Source: Ornithinibacter aureus
GTDB taxonomy: Bacteria; Actinomycetota; Actinomycetes; Actinomycetales; Dermatophilaceae
DNA length: 64,000 nt
Assembly (NCBI RefSeq): GCF_009858245.1
Contig: NZ_VMSB01000001.1
Location: 1,984,001 to 2,048,000, forward strand
Reading direction: 5' to 3'
Below are positions 53,362 to 62,288 of this stretch, in pieces (within the stretch, counting starts at the first letter, position 1; the number at the start of each line of letters is the position of its first letter). Both the position numbers and the translations under genes were made by a program. Under the pieces are notes generated by a model. It made no database searches and had not been told where the DNA came from. It saw only the letters and a program-made list of their open reading frames with translations.

Positions 53362-54131
53362 GCATCCTCGAGCGGGCCACCGAGCTGCAGCGACTGCACG
53401 CCGAACCCGACCTCCTCGTCCTCGTCAACACCTGGGACGTCATCAGCGCCCGCACCGTCGCCGGCGTGCCCGGAACCCGCGCCCTCGCGACGGCCAGCCA
53501 CTCGATCGCCGCCGCGTACGGCTACCCCGACGGCGAGCAGATCCCCCGCGACCTGATGATCGAGGCCGTCGGCGGCATCGCCGCCGCCGTCGACCTGCCG
53601 GTGACCGCCGACCTCGAAGCCGGCTACGGCGACCCGGGCGGCACGATCGCCCGCGCCATCGACGTCGGCATCGTCGGGGCCAACCTCGAGGACCAGCTCA
53701 AGCCCCTTCCGGATGCCGTTCGCGCCGTTGCGCAGGCCGTCGCGGCGGGTGAGCGGGCCGGCATCCCGTTCGTCCTCAACGCGCGCACGGATGCCTTCCT
53801 CCGCCCCGGCGGCCGCAGCCCGGAGTCCGTGCTGGCCGACGCCGTCGAGCGCGGCCGGGCCTACCTGGACGCTGGCGCCTCGACCGTCTTCGTGCCCGGC
53901 CTGCTCGACGAGGCCACCGTCGCCGCCCTGGTGGCGGGCCTCGGCGAGCGCAAGGTCACCCTCATCGCCGTGCCCGGGACTCCGCCGCTCGCCACCCTCG
54001 AACGGCTCGGGGTGGCGCGGGTGTCGTTCGGCCCGTGGAGCCAGAACGTCGCCCTGACTGCGCTACAGGACTTCACGGCGGATGCCGTCAACGGTGGCGC
54101 GCTGCCGGAGGGCACCCGCCGCCTGAACTGA
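53358..54131 (+). CDS. Isocitrate lyase/PEP mutase superfamily protein
   Basis: A 257-residue TIM-barrel protein of the ICL/PEPM superfamily. DLEAGYGDPGGTIARAIDVGIVGANLEDQ carries the metal-binding acidic residues, and FVLNARTDAFL follows. The precise reaction is unknown. The ATG overlaps the end of the broken MFS gene as ATGA, so its translation originally depended on that gene. Confidence 0.88.
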   Translation: MSILERATELQRLHAEPDLLVLVNTWDVISARTVAGVPGTRALATASHSIAAAYGYPDGEQIPRDLMIEAVGGIAAAVDLPVTADLEAGYGDPGGTIARAIDVGIVGANLEDQLKPLPDAVRAVAQAVAAGERAGIPFVLNARTDAFLRPGGRSPESVLADAVERGRAYLDAGASTVFVPGLLDEATVAALVAGLGERKVTLIAVPGTPPLATLERLGVARVSFGPWSQNVALTALQDFTADAVNGGALPEGTRRLN

Positions 54132-54136
54132 CACCA

Positions 54137-54286
54137 CCCGTACCCAGATCGACCAATAGGTCACTCCAGGTACGCCCCGGCCCGCACCGCCCGTACCCAG
54201 ATCGACCAATAGGTCACTCCAGGTACAGCCCCGGCCCGCACCGCCCGTACCCACAGTGACCTATTGGTCAGTCAGGTACGGCTCGA
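54137..54286. repeat. Three tandem 53-54-bp repeat units
   Basis: Units start at 54137, 54190 and 54244. Each begins CCCGTACCCA and contains a dyad with outer GTACC/GGTAC and inner GACC-N4-GGTC arms. Units 1 and 2 are nearly identical (GATCGACCAATAGGTCACTC), while in unit 3 the core is inverted (GTGACCTATTGGTCAGT). They lie between convergent genes. Confidence 0.92.
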
Positions 54287-54287
54287 G

Positions 54288-55610
54288 TCAGATGGTGATC
54301 TCGCCGCGCTCGGCGAGCAGGGCGATGTCGGTGCGGTGGTGCGAGCCCAGCAGGTCGATGCCTGCGACGGCGGCATAGGCCCGCTCGCGTGCCACGGCCA
54401 AGGTGTCACCGGTGGCGACGACCGACAACACCCTCCCACCGGCGGAGATGAGCCGACCATCGGCGTCGCGGGCCGTGCCGGCATGCAGCACGTATGCCGT
54501 CCGCCCACCGTGCGCCTCGTCGTCACCGTCATCGTCGTCGTCATCGTCCGCAGCACCCTCCGGCAACCCGGTGATCAGGTCACCGGTGCGCGGCGCCCCC
54601 GGGTAGCTCTGCGCAGCCACGACCACGGTGACCGCGTGCTCAGGCGACCACCGAAGCGGCGGCACCTCCTCGAGGCGGCCCGTTGCCGCAGCGAGCAGCA
54701 GCCCTCCGAGCGGGGTCAGCAGCCGGGTCAGCACGACCTGGGTCTCGGGGTCGCCGAACCGTGCGTTGAACTCGATGACCCGCGGCCCGCGCGGGGTCAG
54801 GGCCAACCCGATGAAGAGCACCCCGACGAACGGGGTTCCCCGGAGCGCCATCTCGTCGATGACCGGCTGGGCCACGCGGCGCACGACGTCGTCGACGAGC
54901 CCGTCAGGGGCCCACCCGAGTGGGCTGTACGCGCCCATCCCGCCGGTGTTGGGCCCGGCATCCCCGTCACCGACGCGCTTGAAGTCCTGCGCAGGGCTGA
55001 GCGGAACCACGCTCACCCCGTCGCACAGGCAGAACAGCGAGACCTCGGGCCCGGAGAGGTACTCCTCGATGACCACCGCGCCGTCGGGCTTGTCCAGGCA
55101 CTCACGGGCGTGGTCCAGCGCCTGCGCCCGGTCCTCGGTGACGACGACCCCCTTGCCGGCGGCCAGCCCGTCGTCCTTGACGACGTGCGGGGCCCCGAGG
55201 GCGTCGAGGGCGTCAGCGACCTCCTCCATGGTCGTGCACACGTGCGCCAGACCGGTCGGAACCTCCGCCGACGACATGACCGCCTTGGCGAAGGCCTTGC
55301 TCCCCTCGAGCATGGCCGCCCGCGCCGACGGCCCGAAGCACGCGATGCCGGCGGCGCGAACGGCATCCGCCACGCCCGCGACCAGGGGCGCCTCCGGCCC
55401 GATGACGACGAGATCGACCCCGGTCTCGACAGCCAGGGACACCACGGCGTCGGCGTCGGTGACCTCACCCGGCAGGGCGACACAGCGCGCGAGGTCGGCG
55501 ATGCCGGGGTTGCCCGGGGCTGCGACGACCTCGTCGACCGACGGGTCGAGGCGCAGGGAGCGGACGATGGCGTGTTCGCGGGCCCCGGACCCGACGACGA
55601 GAACCTTCAC
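54288..55610 (-). CDS. purD: Phosphoribosylamine-glycine ligase
   Basis: Makes GAR from phosphoribosylamine and glycine. The 440-residue ATP-grasp protein starts KVLVVGSGAREHAIV and has KDDGLAAGKGVVV, GVLFIGLALTPRGPRVIEFNARFGDPETQ. An unusual acidic insert near residue 355 contains a run of seven Asp from a simple-sequence stretch (about 54530-54552). The GTG is 6 nt after TAGATT. Confidence 0.95.
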   Translation of the reverse strand: MKVLVVGSGAREHAIVRSLRLDPSVDEVVAAPGNPGIADLARCVALPGEVTDADAVVSLAVETGVDLVVIGPEAPLVAGVADAVRAAGIACFGPSARAAMLEGSKAFAKAVMSSAEVPTGLAHVCTTMEEVADALDALGAPHVVKDDGLAAGKGVVVTEDRAQALDHARECLDKPDGAVVIEEYLSGPEVSLFCLCDGVSVVPLSPAQDFKRVGDGDAGPNTGGMGAYSPLGWAPDGLVDDVVRRVAQPVIDEMALRGTPFVGVLFIGLALTPRGPRVIEFNARFGDPETQVVLTRLLTPLGGLLLAAATGRLEEVPPLRWSPEHAVTVVVAAQSYPGAPRTGDLITGLPEGAADDDDDDDGDDEAHGGRTAYVLHAGTARDADGRLISAGGRVLSVVATGDTLAVARERAYAAVAGIDLLGSHHRTDIALLAERGEITI

Positions 55611-55616
55611 GCGCCC

Positions 55617-55622
55617 AATCTA
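55617..55622 (-). promoter_or_regulatory. -10 element of purD (leaderless)
   Basis: TAGATT on the minus strand, 6 nt from the GTG; the same box and spacing as the HerA-like gene. Confidence 0.65.
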
Positions 55623-55735
55623 GAGGTACGACCGCTCGCAGGCCCTGCCCGGTCCGCGCGGCTAGACTGGTGAGTTCCGTGGCTCGCGCCACGTGCACCA
55701 GCAGTACCAGCAGCCCAGCCAGGAGAGCTCACCTC

Positions 55736-58039
55736 GTGACCGCCCGACCCACGGCGCCCGACAGCACGTCCGAGACCACGTCCGACGTCCCCGACGCGGC
55801 CGCAGCCGCCGACGTGGCCACGACCAACGACGCCGCGGCCGCCGCGGCCGTTCCCGACGTCGCCGCCGAGCTCGCCCTCGAGCAGGCCCACGTCGACCGG
55901 GTCTACGCCGAGCTCGAGAAGGCCAGTCGGCGCGCGGCCGACGTCGAGGCCGACGGCCTGGCCCGCGGTCGCACCTCGCGCACCGGTGACGTGCGCGACG
56001 AGGAGATGACCGGGTTGTTCGAGCGCGACGCGCTGGTCTACGCCGCCGCCCGCCGGCGCTCGATGATCGACAAGCAGTACGAGGGCCTGGTGTTCGGCCG
56101 GCTCGACCTCGGCACCGAGCAGTCCACCGCCGCCGAGCGCGAGGTGCGCTACATCGGCCGACTCGGGGTTCGCGACGACGACTACGAACCGCTCGTCGTC
56201 GACTGGCGCGCCCCCGCGGCATCCGCCTTCTACCGCGCCACCCCCGTCGACCCGATGGGCGTCGTGCGCCGGCGCGTGCTGCGCTGCTCCGGCGCCACGG
56301 TGGTCGGCGCGGAGGACGACCTCATGGTGCCCGCCGCCCCCGACGACCTCGTCGTCCTCGGTGACGGCGCGCTGATGGCGGCCCTCACGCGCACCCGCGG
56401 CCGCCAGATGCGCGACATCGTCGCGACCATCCAGCGCCACCAGGACGAGGCGATCCGGGCCCCCTCGCGCGGCGTCACCGAGATCACCGGCGGCCCCGGC
56501 ACCGGCAAGACCGTCGTGGCGCTGCACCGCGCCGCCTACCTGCTCTACTCCGAGCGGCGCCGGTTCGAGAGCGGCGGCATCCTCGTCGTGGGCCCGTCGG
56601 CCGCCTACACCGCCTACATCGAGCGCGTCCTGCCGAGCCTGGGTGAGGAGTCGGTGGCACTGCGGGCCCTCGGCGACGTCGTCGACGGCATGACCGCCAC
56701 CCGCCTCGACAGCCCCGAGGTCGCCGCCATTAAGGGCTCGCTGCGCATCCGCCGCCTGCTCGCACGCCTCGCCTCCCGAACGCCCGCCGGGGCGCCCACG
56801 ACGTTGCGTGCCTTCATCGCCGGGCATGCCGTCCGCCTCGACGAGCCCGTCCTGCGCCGGGTCCGCTCCGACGTGCTGCGCGGCCACCAGCACAACCTCG
56901 CGGCGGATGCCGCACGCATGGCCCTCGCGGAGGCCGCCTGGCGCTCGGTGCGGGTCGGTGAGCGCGATGCCTTCCTCGAGGCGTTCGAGGGATCGCGCGA
57001 CGTCGACGACTTCGTCGCCGCGTGGTGGCGTCCGCTCGACCCGCGCGAGCTCCTGCTCGGCCTCGCCGACACCGAGTACGCCTACGAGGTCAGCCGCGGG
57101 GTGCTCGAGCACGAGGAGGCTGCCGCCCTGGCCGCGTCGTACCGGGACGCCTTGGCCCACGGCTCCTGGTCGGTGGCCGATGCGGCCCTCGTCGACGACC
57201 TCGTGGCCCGCCTGGCCGCGGTGCAGGTCGTCGAGCGCGAGGACGTCGGCTTCTACGACATCGAGGAGCTCGACAACCTCGCGGCCTACGGCGTGCAGGA
57301 CGTGCGCGCCGGGATCGACCGCCGGGTGACGACGAACTCGCAGGTCGGCATCGTCACGCCGGCCGACGCCCGCGCCCGCCTCATGATGGGCCGCATCGAG
57401 CGGTCGTCCTGGTACGCGCACGTGCTCGTCGACGAGGCCCAGGACCTCTCCCCCATGCAGTGGCGGATGCTCGCCCGCCGTGGGCGCTCGGCCTCGTGGA
57501 CCGTCGTCGGGGATGCCGCGCAGGCGTCGTGGGGCGACCTCGCCGAGGCCGGTCGGGCCCGCGACGAGGCCTTCTCCGGGCAGGTGCGCCAGGCCTTCCA
57601 CATGGACACCAACTACCGCAACGCCCGCGAGATCTTCGACTACGCCCGCGACGTCATCCTCCCCCTCGTGCCCGACGCCGACATCCCGGATGCGGTGCGC
57701 GAGACCGACGTCGACCCCGTCGACCGGCTGGTCGACGGAGCAGACGGCTCGATGGCGCAGGCGGCAGCGGATGCCGTGGAGCAGCTACTCGCGGAGGTCG
57801 ACGGCTCGATCGCGGTCATCGCCGCGGGCCGCTGGGTCGAGCAGGTCGCTGCTCTCGACGGCAGTGGCGGCGGGCGGGTGCAGGTCATCGACCCGCTGTC
57901 GACCAAGGGCCTGGAGTGGGACGCCACGGTCGTGGTCGACCCCGACGGCATCACCGCCGAGTCACCCGGCGGGGTGCGCGTGCTCTACGTCGTGCTGACA
58001 CGCGCGGCCCACCGGATGCACGTCCTGCGCCCCGCCTGA
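55736..58039 (+). CDS. helD: HelD-type RNA polymerase recycling ATPase
   Basis: A 767-residue superfamily 1 ATPase of the HelD group, which strips stalled RNA polymerase from DNA. The N-terminus has an Ala-rich leader and a coiled-coil arm (about residues 40-75). Walker A is GGPGTGKTVVALHRAAYLLY (near residue 255), Walker B is VLVDEAQDLSPMQWRML, and LTRAAHRMHV marks motif VI. TDVRDEEM and similar early sequence fit the polymerase-inserting arm. AGGAG lies about 9 nt before the GTG at 55736. TAGACT at 55663-55668 is a possible -10. Confidence 0.92.
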   Translation: MTARPTAPDSTSETTSDVPDAAAAADVATTNDAAAAAAVPDVAAELALEQAHVDRVYAELEKASRRAADVEADGLARGRTSRTGDVRDEEMTGLFERDALVYAAARRRSMIDKQYEGLVFGRLDLGTEQSTAAEREVRYIGRLGVRDDDYEPLVVDWRAPAASAFYRATPVDPMGVVRRRVLRCSGATVVGAEDDLMVPAAPDDLVVLGDGALMAALTRTRGRQMRDIVATIQRHQDEAIRAPSRGVTEITGGPGTGKTVVALHRAAYLLYSERRRFESGGILVVGPSAAYTAYIERVLPSLGEESVALRALGDVVDGMTATRLDSPEVAAIKGSLRIRRLLARLASRTPAGAPTTLRAFIAGHAVRLDEPVLRRVRSDVLRGHQHNLAADAARMALAEAAWRSVRVGERDAFLEAFEGSRDVDDFVAAWWRPLDPRELLLGLADTEYAYEVSRGVLEHEEAAALAASYRDALAHGSWSVADAALVDDLVARLAAVQVVEREDVGFYDIEELDNLAAYGVQDVRAGIDRRVTTNSQVGIVTPADARARLMMGRIERSSWYAHVLVDEAQDLSPMQWRMLARRGRSASWTVVGDAAQASWGDLAEAGRARDEAFSGQVRQAFHMDTNYRNAREIFDYARDVILPLVPDADIPDAVRETDVDPVDRLVDGADGSMAQAAADAVEQLLAEVDGSIAVIAAGRWVEQVAALDGSGGGRVQVIDPLSTKGLEWDATVVVDPDGITAESPGGVRVLYVVLTRAAHRMHVLRPA

Positions 58040-58098
58040 CAGCGCGGTGAGGGGGACGCGCACCCTGCCCAACGGCATCCGGCCCACCCAGCATCCGC

Positions 58099-58185
58099 GG
58101 TTTATCGGGTCACCCGATAACGCCCCACTCCACCCGACAACCCTTGTCCAGTGAAGTCGCGGTTTATCGGGTCACCCGATAAACC
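58099..58185. repeat. Two copies of a short palindrome
   Basis: GGTTTATCGGGTCACCCGATAA occurs at 58099-58120 and 58161-58182. Each is a hairpin; the second is longer (GGTTTATCGGGT, C, ACCCGATAAACC). They stand between helD and an IS110 element and may act as terminator or as insertion target. Confidence 0.9.
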
Positions 58186-58223
58186 CAAGGAGGGCCGTCC
58201 GGCGGGGACGCTCCTATGGGTTG

Positions 58224-59276
58224 TCAAGCCGTTGATGGGTGATGTTCGAGGATTCGGTAGAGGTCGCGGGCGATGTAGCGCTTGAGGCAGCGGCGGATCT
58301 CGCGTGGGGTCTTGCCCTGTGTGGTGCGCCGGTCGGTGTAGGCCTTGGTGGGTTCGTGGTAGCGCTGGCGGACCAGCACGATGGTGTGCAGCGCCCGGTT
58401 GAGCTGGCGGTCACCGTGGCGGTTGAGCCGGTACCGGGTGGTGACCTGACCGCTGTTGGCGGGGATCGGGGCGACGCCGGCGAGCATCGCGAATCCGGCC
58501 TCGGTGTGGATCCGCCCAGGGTGGGACCACGCGCACAGCACTGTCGCGGCGACGATCGGGCCGATACCGGGCTGGTCGAGCAAGTCCGGGCGCCAGGAGC
58601 GGACGATGGCCAGGATCTGCTTCTCCAGGTCGGCGGCCTCGATGGTCAGGGCCTGGGTGCGTCGGGCCAGGGTCCGCAGCGTGGTCGCGGTCGCGGCGGA
58701 CTCGCGGTCCCAGTTGCTCTGGATGCGCAGCCGAGCGGCGACCCGCACCATCTCGGGCAGCTTGCGCCCGCGCAGCTTGGTACGCAGGTGCTCGGGGGCG
58801 GCGATGACCAACGAGAACAGCTGCCGTTGCGCCACAGTGGAGGCGTCCACGGCGGAGCGGCGGGCGGCCAGCAGCACCGACAGTGCCTGACGGTCCCCAC
58901 CAGCGCGCGGGGTACCCAGCTTCGGGCGGGCCAGCGCCTCGCGGGCGGCGCGGACCGCGTCCAACAGGTCGGACTTGGCACCGTGGCGCCGCTTGGTGCG
59001 TTCGGGCCGGTCCAGCTCGACGACCACTTCCTCGGCGCGGCCCAGGTGTCGGACCAGGCCGGCGCCGTGACCACCGGTGCCCTCGATGGCCCATACCCGC
59101 AACGCGCTGTGCGCGTCAGCGAGGTCGACCAGGTCCTGGTAACCCTGCGGGGTGGTGTGCACGGTCAGCTCATCGAGCACCGCACCAGTTCTGGCGTCGA
59201 CGACCGCGGCGGTGTGGGTCTCGACGTGGGTGTCGACGCCGATGACGACCTCGACGATCTCGGACAAACTGTTCAT
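58224..59276 (-). CDS. IS110 family transposase
   Basis: A 350-residue recombinase. The N-terminal RuvC-like DEDD domain starts EVVIGVDTHVETHTAAVVD, with AIEGTGG and KSDLLDA supplying acidic residues. The C-terminal Tnp2 domain has LLDQPGIGPIVAATVL and FAMLAGVAPIPANSGQ with the serine nucleophile. It appears full length and intact. Confidence 0.95.
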   Translation of the reverse strand: MNSLSEIVEVVIGVDTHVETHTAAVVDARTGAVLDELTVHTTPQGYQDLVDLADAHSALRVWAIEGTGGHGAGLVRHLGRAEEVVVELDRPERTKRRHGAKSDLLDAVRAAREALARPKLGTPRAGGDRQALSVLLAARRSAVDASTVAQRQLFSLVIAAPEHLRTKLRGRKLPEMVRVAARLRIQSNWDRESAATATTLRTLARRTQALTIEAADLEKQILAIVRSWRPDLLDQPGIGPIVAATVLCAWSHPGRIHTEAGFAMLAGVAPIPANSGQVTTRYRLNRHGDRQLNRALHTIVLVRQRYHEPTKAYTDRRTTQGKTPREIRRCLKRYIARDLYRILEHHPSTA

Positions 59277-59536
59277 TGCGTTCCTCCCGATGCTCTGGAG
59301 CGGACGAAGGGTCCGGTCCGGGAGGAGTCACGGCAGGACTGTGACGGGACACGCCGACGCTGCGAACGCCGGCGGTCAAGCTCCTGATCAGGCCAGTCAA
59401 ACTCCGACCGGGCCGGGGCCGACCACCCCGAGCGGACAAGTCCGGTCAAAGGCACAAAGCCAGTCAGGCCAAGAGTCACACCCGAAGCAGTCGACCACAG
59501 CCCAGCACGATCAGGCTGCGCTGTCGATCCTCACAG
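59277..59536 (-). other. IS110 5' non-coding end, candidate bridge-RNA region
   Basis: About 260 bp upstream of the transposase without any gene. In the IS110 group this end encodes a structured bridge RNA with target- and donor-binding loops. Stem-capable stretches are visible, for example GGTCCGGTCC near 59309 and GTCACGGCAGGACTGTGAC near 59330. Loops and guides were not assigned. Confidence 0.5.
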
Positions 59537-60838
59537 TCAGTCCAGGAGGGCGTGGCGCTGGATGATCTCGTGACGGCCCGGGCCGACGCCGATCGCCGAG
59601 ACGCGAGCCCCGATGAGCTCCTCGACCCGCAGCACGTAGGCCTGCGCGTTGGCGGGAAGCTCCTCGAAGGTGCGGCACCCCGAGATGTCCTCCCACCAGC
59701 CGTCGAGCACCTCGTAGACGGGCTTGGCGTGGTGGAAGTCGCTCTGGTTGACCGGCATCTCGTCGTGCCGGACCCCGTCGACCTCGTAGGCGACACAGAT
59801 CGGCACCTTGTCGAAACCGGTGAGCACGTCGAGCTTGGTGATGACGAAGTCGGTGACGCCGTTGATCCGGTTGGCGTAGCGCCCGATGACGACGTCGAGC
59901 CAGCCGCAGCGGCGGGGGCGGCCGGTCGTCGTGCCGTACTCGGCGCCGACCTTGCGCAGCGTCTCGCCGTCGTCGTCGAAGAGCTCGGTCGGGAACGGGC
60001 CCTCACCGACGCGGGTCGTGTACGCCTTGAGGATCGCGATCACCCGCGACACCCGGGTCGGCGGGATGCCGGACCCGGTGCACGCCCCACCTGAGGTGGC
60101 GGACGACGACGTGACGAACGGGTACGTGCCGTGGTCGACGTCGAGCAGGGTCGCCTGGCCGGCCTCCAGCAACACGTTCGCCCCGGCGTCCAGCGCCTTC
60201 TCCAGCACCAGGGAGGTGTCGCACACCATGGGCCAGAGCCGCTCGCGGTAGCCGAGCAGCTCCTCGACGACCCGGTCGGCCTCGACCGAGCGGGTGTTGT
60301 AGATCTTGGCGAGCACCTGGTTCTTGAACGCCAGCGCCGCCTCGACCTTCTGGCGCAGGATCCCCTCGTCGAAGATGTCCTGGACGCGGATGCCGATGCG
60401 GTTCATCTTGTCGGCGTAGGTCGGGCCGATGCCCCGGCCGGTCGTGCCGATCCGGCGGGCGCCGAGGAAGCGTTCGGTCACCTTGTCGAGGGTGCGGTTG
60501 TACGGCGCGATGACGTGCGCGTTGGCCGAGATGACCAGGCGCGAGGTGTCGACACCGCGGGCCTCGAGCCCGTCGAGTTCCTGGAAGAGCACCTCGAGGT
60601 CGACGACGACGCCGTTGCCGATGACGGGCGTCACCGTCGGAGTGAGGATGCCGCTGGGCAGCAGGTGGAGCGCGTACTTCTCCCGCGTGCCGTCCGGCCC
60701 CTCGATGACGACGGTGTGGCCGGCGTTGTTGCCACCGTTGAACTTCACGACGTAGTCGACGTCACCGCCCATCAGGTCGGTCGCCTTGCCCTTGCCCTCA
60801 TCGCCCCACTGGGCTCCGACCAGCACGATCGCCGGCAT
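59537..60838 (-). CDS. purA: Adenylosuccinate synthetase
   Basis: Converts IMP to adenylosuccinate with GTP. The 433-residue protein starts [24 protein letters not shown] with the P-loop-like GDEGKGK, followed by [25 protein letters not shown] and the C-terminal [13 protein letters not shown]110 sequence begins right after its stop, but the C-terminus looks complete. Confidence 0.97.
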   Translation of the reverse strand: MPAIVLVGAQWGDEGKGKATDLMGGDVDYVVKFNGGNNAGHTVVIEGPDGTREKYALHLLPSGILTPTVTPVIGNGVVVDLEVLFQELDGLEARGVDTSRLVISANAHVIAPYNRTLDKVTERFLGARRIGTTGRGIGPTYADKMNRIGIRVQDIFDEGILRQKVEAALAFKNQVLAKIYNTRSVEADRVVEELLGYRERLWPMVCDTSLVLEKALDAGANVLLEAGQATLLDVDHGTYPFVTSSSATSGGACTGSGIPPTRVSRVIAILKAYTTRVGEGPFPTELFDDDGETLRKVGAEYGTTTGRPRRCGWLDVVIGRYANRINGVTDFVITKLDVLTGFDKVPICVAYEVDGVRHDEMPVNQSDFHHAKPVYEVLDGWWEDISGCRTFEELPANAQAYVLRVEELIGARVSAIGVGPGRHEIIQRHALLD

Positions 60839-60930
60839 GCCGACTCCTTCCGGACGTGCGCCGGAGCCAGATGCCCTCGACGCGCGGAAGGCCCCTCGCG
60901 CCTACGCTCCGGGGCCTCGTTCACCGCACC

Positions 60931-61800
60931 CTACCGCGAGACTCCCCGCTGCTGCCGAGCCAGGGCCGCACCGAGCTGGAAGCGGGTGTCCACCCCGTTG
61001 ACCTCCATGAGCGCGGCGATGTGCCGGCGAACGGTGCGCAGGCTCACCCCGAGGTGGCGCGCGATCGCCTCGTCCTTCAGGCCCAGCTCGAGAAGCTCGA
61101 CGAGCGGCGCGTCCCCGGCGCCACCGGCACCACCGGCACCCCCGGCGCCCCCCACACCCGCAGCTCCCGACAGCGCGGCGACCGGCACCGCCGAGGCCCA
61201 CGCCAGGTCGAAGTAGGCGCTGTAGAGCCGGATGACGAGCGGGTCGCGGATGATCGCGTACCCCCGCGACGGGTCGTCCCATGCCGCGAGCGCCACGACC
61301 GCGGTCGAGCCGAACACGGCGAACTCGGTCTCGGTCGTGGGCAGCACGCGCTGCTCCTCCCCGACCTGCGCCCACTGCGCCATCCAGCGTCCCCCGTCCA
61401 CGGCATCCAGCACCGCCGCCGGGTACAGGGCCCGCTGCGGCGACCCCCGCCGGATGCGGTCGACGTTGGCCTGCATCGTGACCGCGTCGAGCGCCGGTCC
61501 CTCGGCGACGGTCAGCACGTAGTTGCGCAGCAGTCCCGTCGTGTCGGCGAGCAGGGCGCTGACGACCGAGGGGGCATGGGCGTCGTCGATGACCTCGACG
61601 GCTCGGGCGCGGGCACCGAGCGCACGACTCGTGACCCGCGAGAGCAGGTCTCGGGTGGTCGCGAGGTCGGCCCGGCGCGCCTCGATGCGCTCGTGCTCGC
61701 GCCGCAGCTGCTCCTCCAGGACGAGGAGCAGCCCCCCGTCGCTCGCCGACGCGTCGGGGGCCAAGGGGTCAGAGCCCCAGCTCTCGGGCGCCCGTGGCAC
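60931..61800 (-). CDS. LuxR-type HTH regulator
   Basis: A 289-residue regulator. The C-terminal HTH reads LLELGLKDEAIARHLGVSLRTVRRHIAALMEVNGVDTRFQLG. Before it a Gly/Ala tandem (near residue 225) links to an N-terminal part with a coiled coil (LVLEEQLRREHERIEARRADL) of the TrmB/LuxR-like streptomycete type. The GTG at 61798-61800 overlaps the DUF3151 gene by 32 nt; TTG at 61764 is an alternative that avoids the overlap. Confidence 0.82.
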   Translation of the reverse strand: MPRAPESWGSDPLAPDASASDGGLLLVLEEQLRREHERIEARRADLATTRDLLSRVTSRALGARARAVEVIDDAHAPSVVSALLADTTGLLRNYVLTVAEGPALDAVTMQANVDRIRRGSPQRALYPAAVLDAVDGGRWMAQWAQVGEEQRVLPTTETEFAVFGSTAVVALAAWDDPSRGYAIIRDPLVIRLYSAYFDLAWASAVPVAALSGAAGVGGAGGAGGAGGAGDAPLVELLELGLKDEAIARHLGVSLRTVRRHIAALMEVNGVDTRFQLGAALARQQRGVSR

Positions 61801-62173
61801 TCGAGGCGCGCAGGAACTCGGAGCACCGGTGGCGCTCCTCCTCCTCGCCGATGGCCCCGGCCGCCCGCGACAGGGCCGCGAGGGCCCGCAGGAAGCCGCG
61901 GTTCGGCTCGTGCTCCCACGGCACCGGGCCCTGACCGCGCCAGCCCGAGCGGCGCAGCGCGTCGAGGCCGCGGTGGTAGCCGGTGCGGGCGTAGGCGTAC
62001 GACTCGATGACGTGGCCGTCGGCGAACGCGTCCTCGGCGAGCACCGCCCACGCCAGCGACGACGTCGGGTTGGCCGCAGCCACCTGGTCGGGTGCCACCC
62101 CCATGTCCAGGGCGGCGGATGCCGGGTCGTCAGGCAGGTGCGTCGGCGGGATTCCCAGCAGGTCGGAACTCAT
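61769..62173 (-). CDS. DUF3151 family protein
   Basis: A 134-residue actinobacterial protein of unknown function. The family segments LAWAVLAEDAFADGHVIESYAYARTGYHRGLDALRRSGWRGQGPVPWEHEPNRGFLRAL are intact. The start is the ATG at 62171-62173 (MSSDLLGIPP), with GAAGGA about 12 nt upstream. It lies downstream of fba beyond a strong hairpin. Confidence 0.88.
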   Translation of the reverse strand: MSSDLLGIPPTHLPDDPASAALDMGVAPDQVAAANPTSSLAWAVLAEDAFADGHVIESYAYARTGYHRGLDALRRSGWRGQGPVPWEHEPNRGFLRALAALSRAAGAIGEEEERHRCSEFLRASSATGARELGL

Positions 62174-62206
62174 GGGTGGGGGCATCCTTCGGTAGGTGGG
62201 GCTGCG

Positions 62207-62268
62207 GTCGAGAGTAGACAACACGCCGTCTCGGGCGTACCCGGGACGGCGTGTTGTCTACTCTCGAC
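62207..62268 (-). terminator. Perfect 24-bp palindrome after fba
   Basis: GTCGAGAGTAGACAACACGC and four more bases (62207-62230) pair perfectly with 62245-62268; the 14-nt loop itself contains CGGG/CCCG. It stands 20 nt after the fba stop, before the DUF3151 gene on the same strand. No U-tract follows. Confidence 0.8.
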
Positions 62269-62288
62269 TGGTGGTCAGGGCCAGAGGG

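Larger units (their letters stand above)
58190..59536 (-). mobile_element. IS110-family insertion sequence (ends approximate)
   Basis: One DEDD transposase gene with about 260 bp of non-coding sequence on its upstream side and a short downstream end. IS110 elements lack clear terminal inverted repeats, and I could not fix the borders. The upstream end lies just after the purA stop, the downstream end near or inside the palindromes at 58.1-58.2 kb. Confidence 0.75.

Noticed and set aside
54137-54286. Possible CRISPR array
   Set aside because: Units are directly adjacent without unique spacers, only three exist, the third is rearranged, and no cas gene is near.
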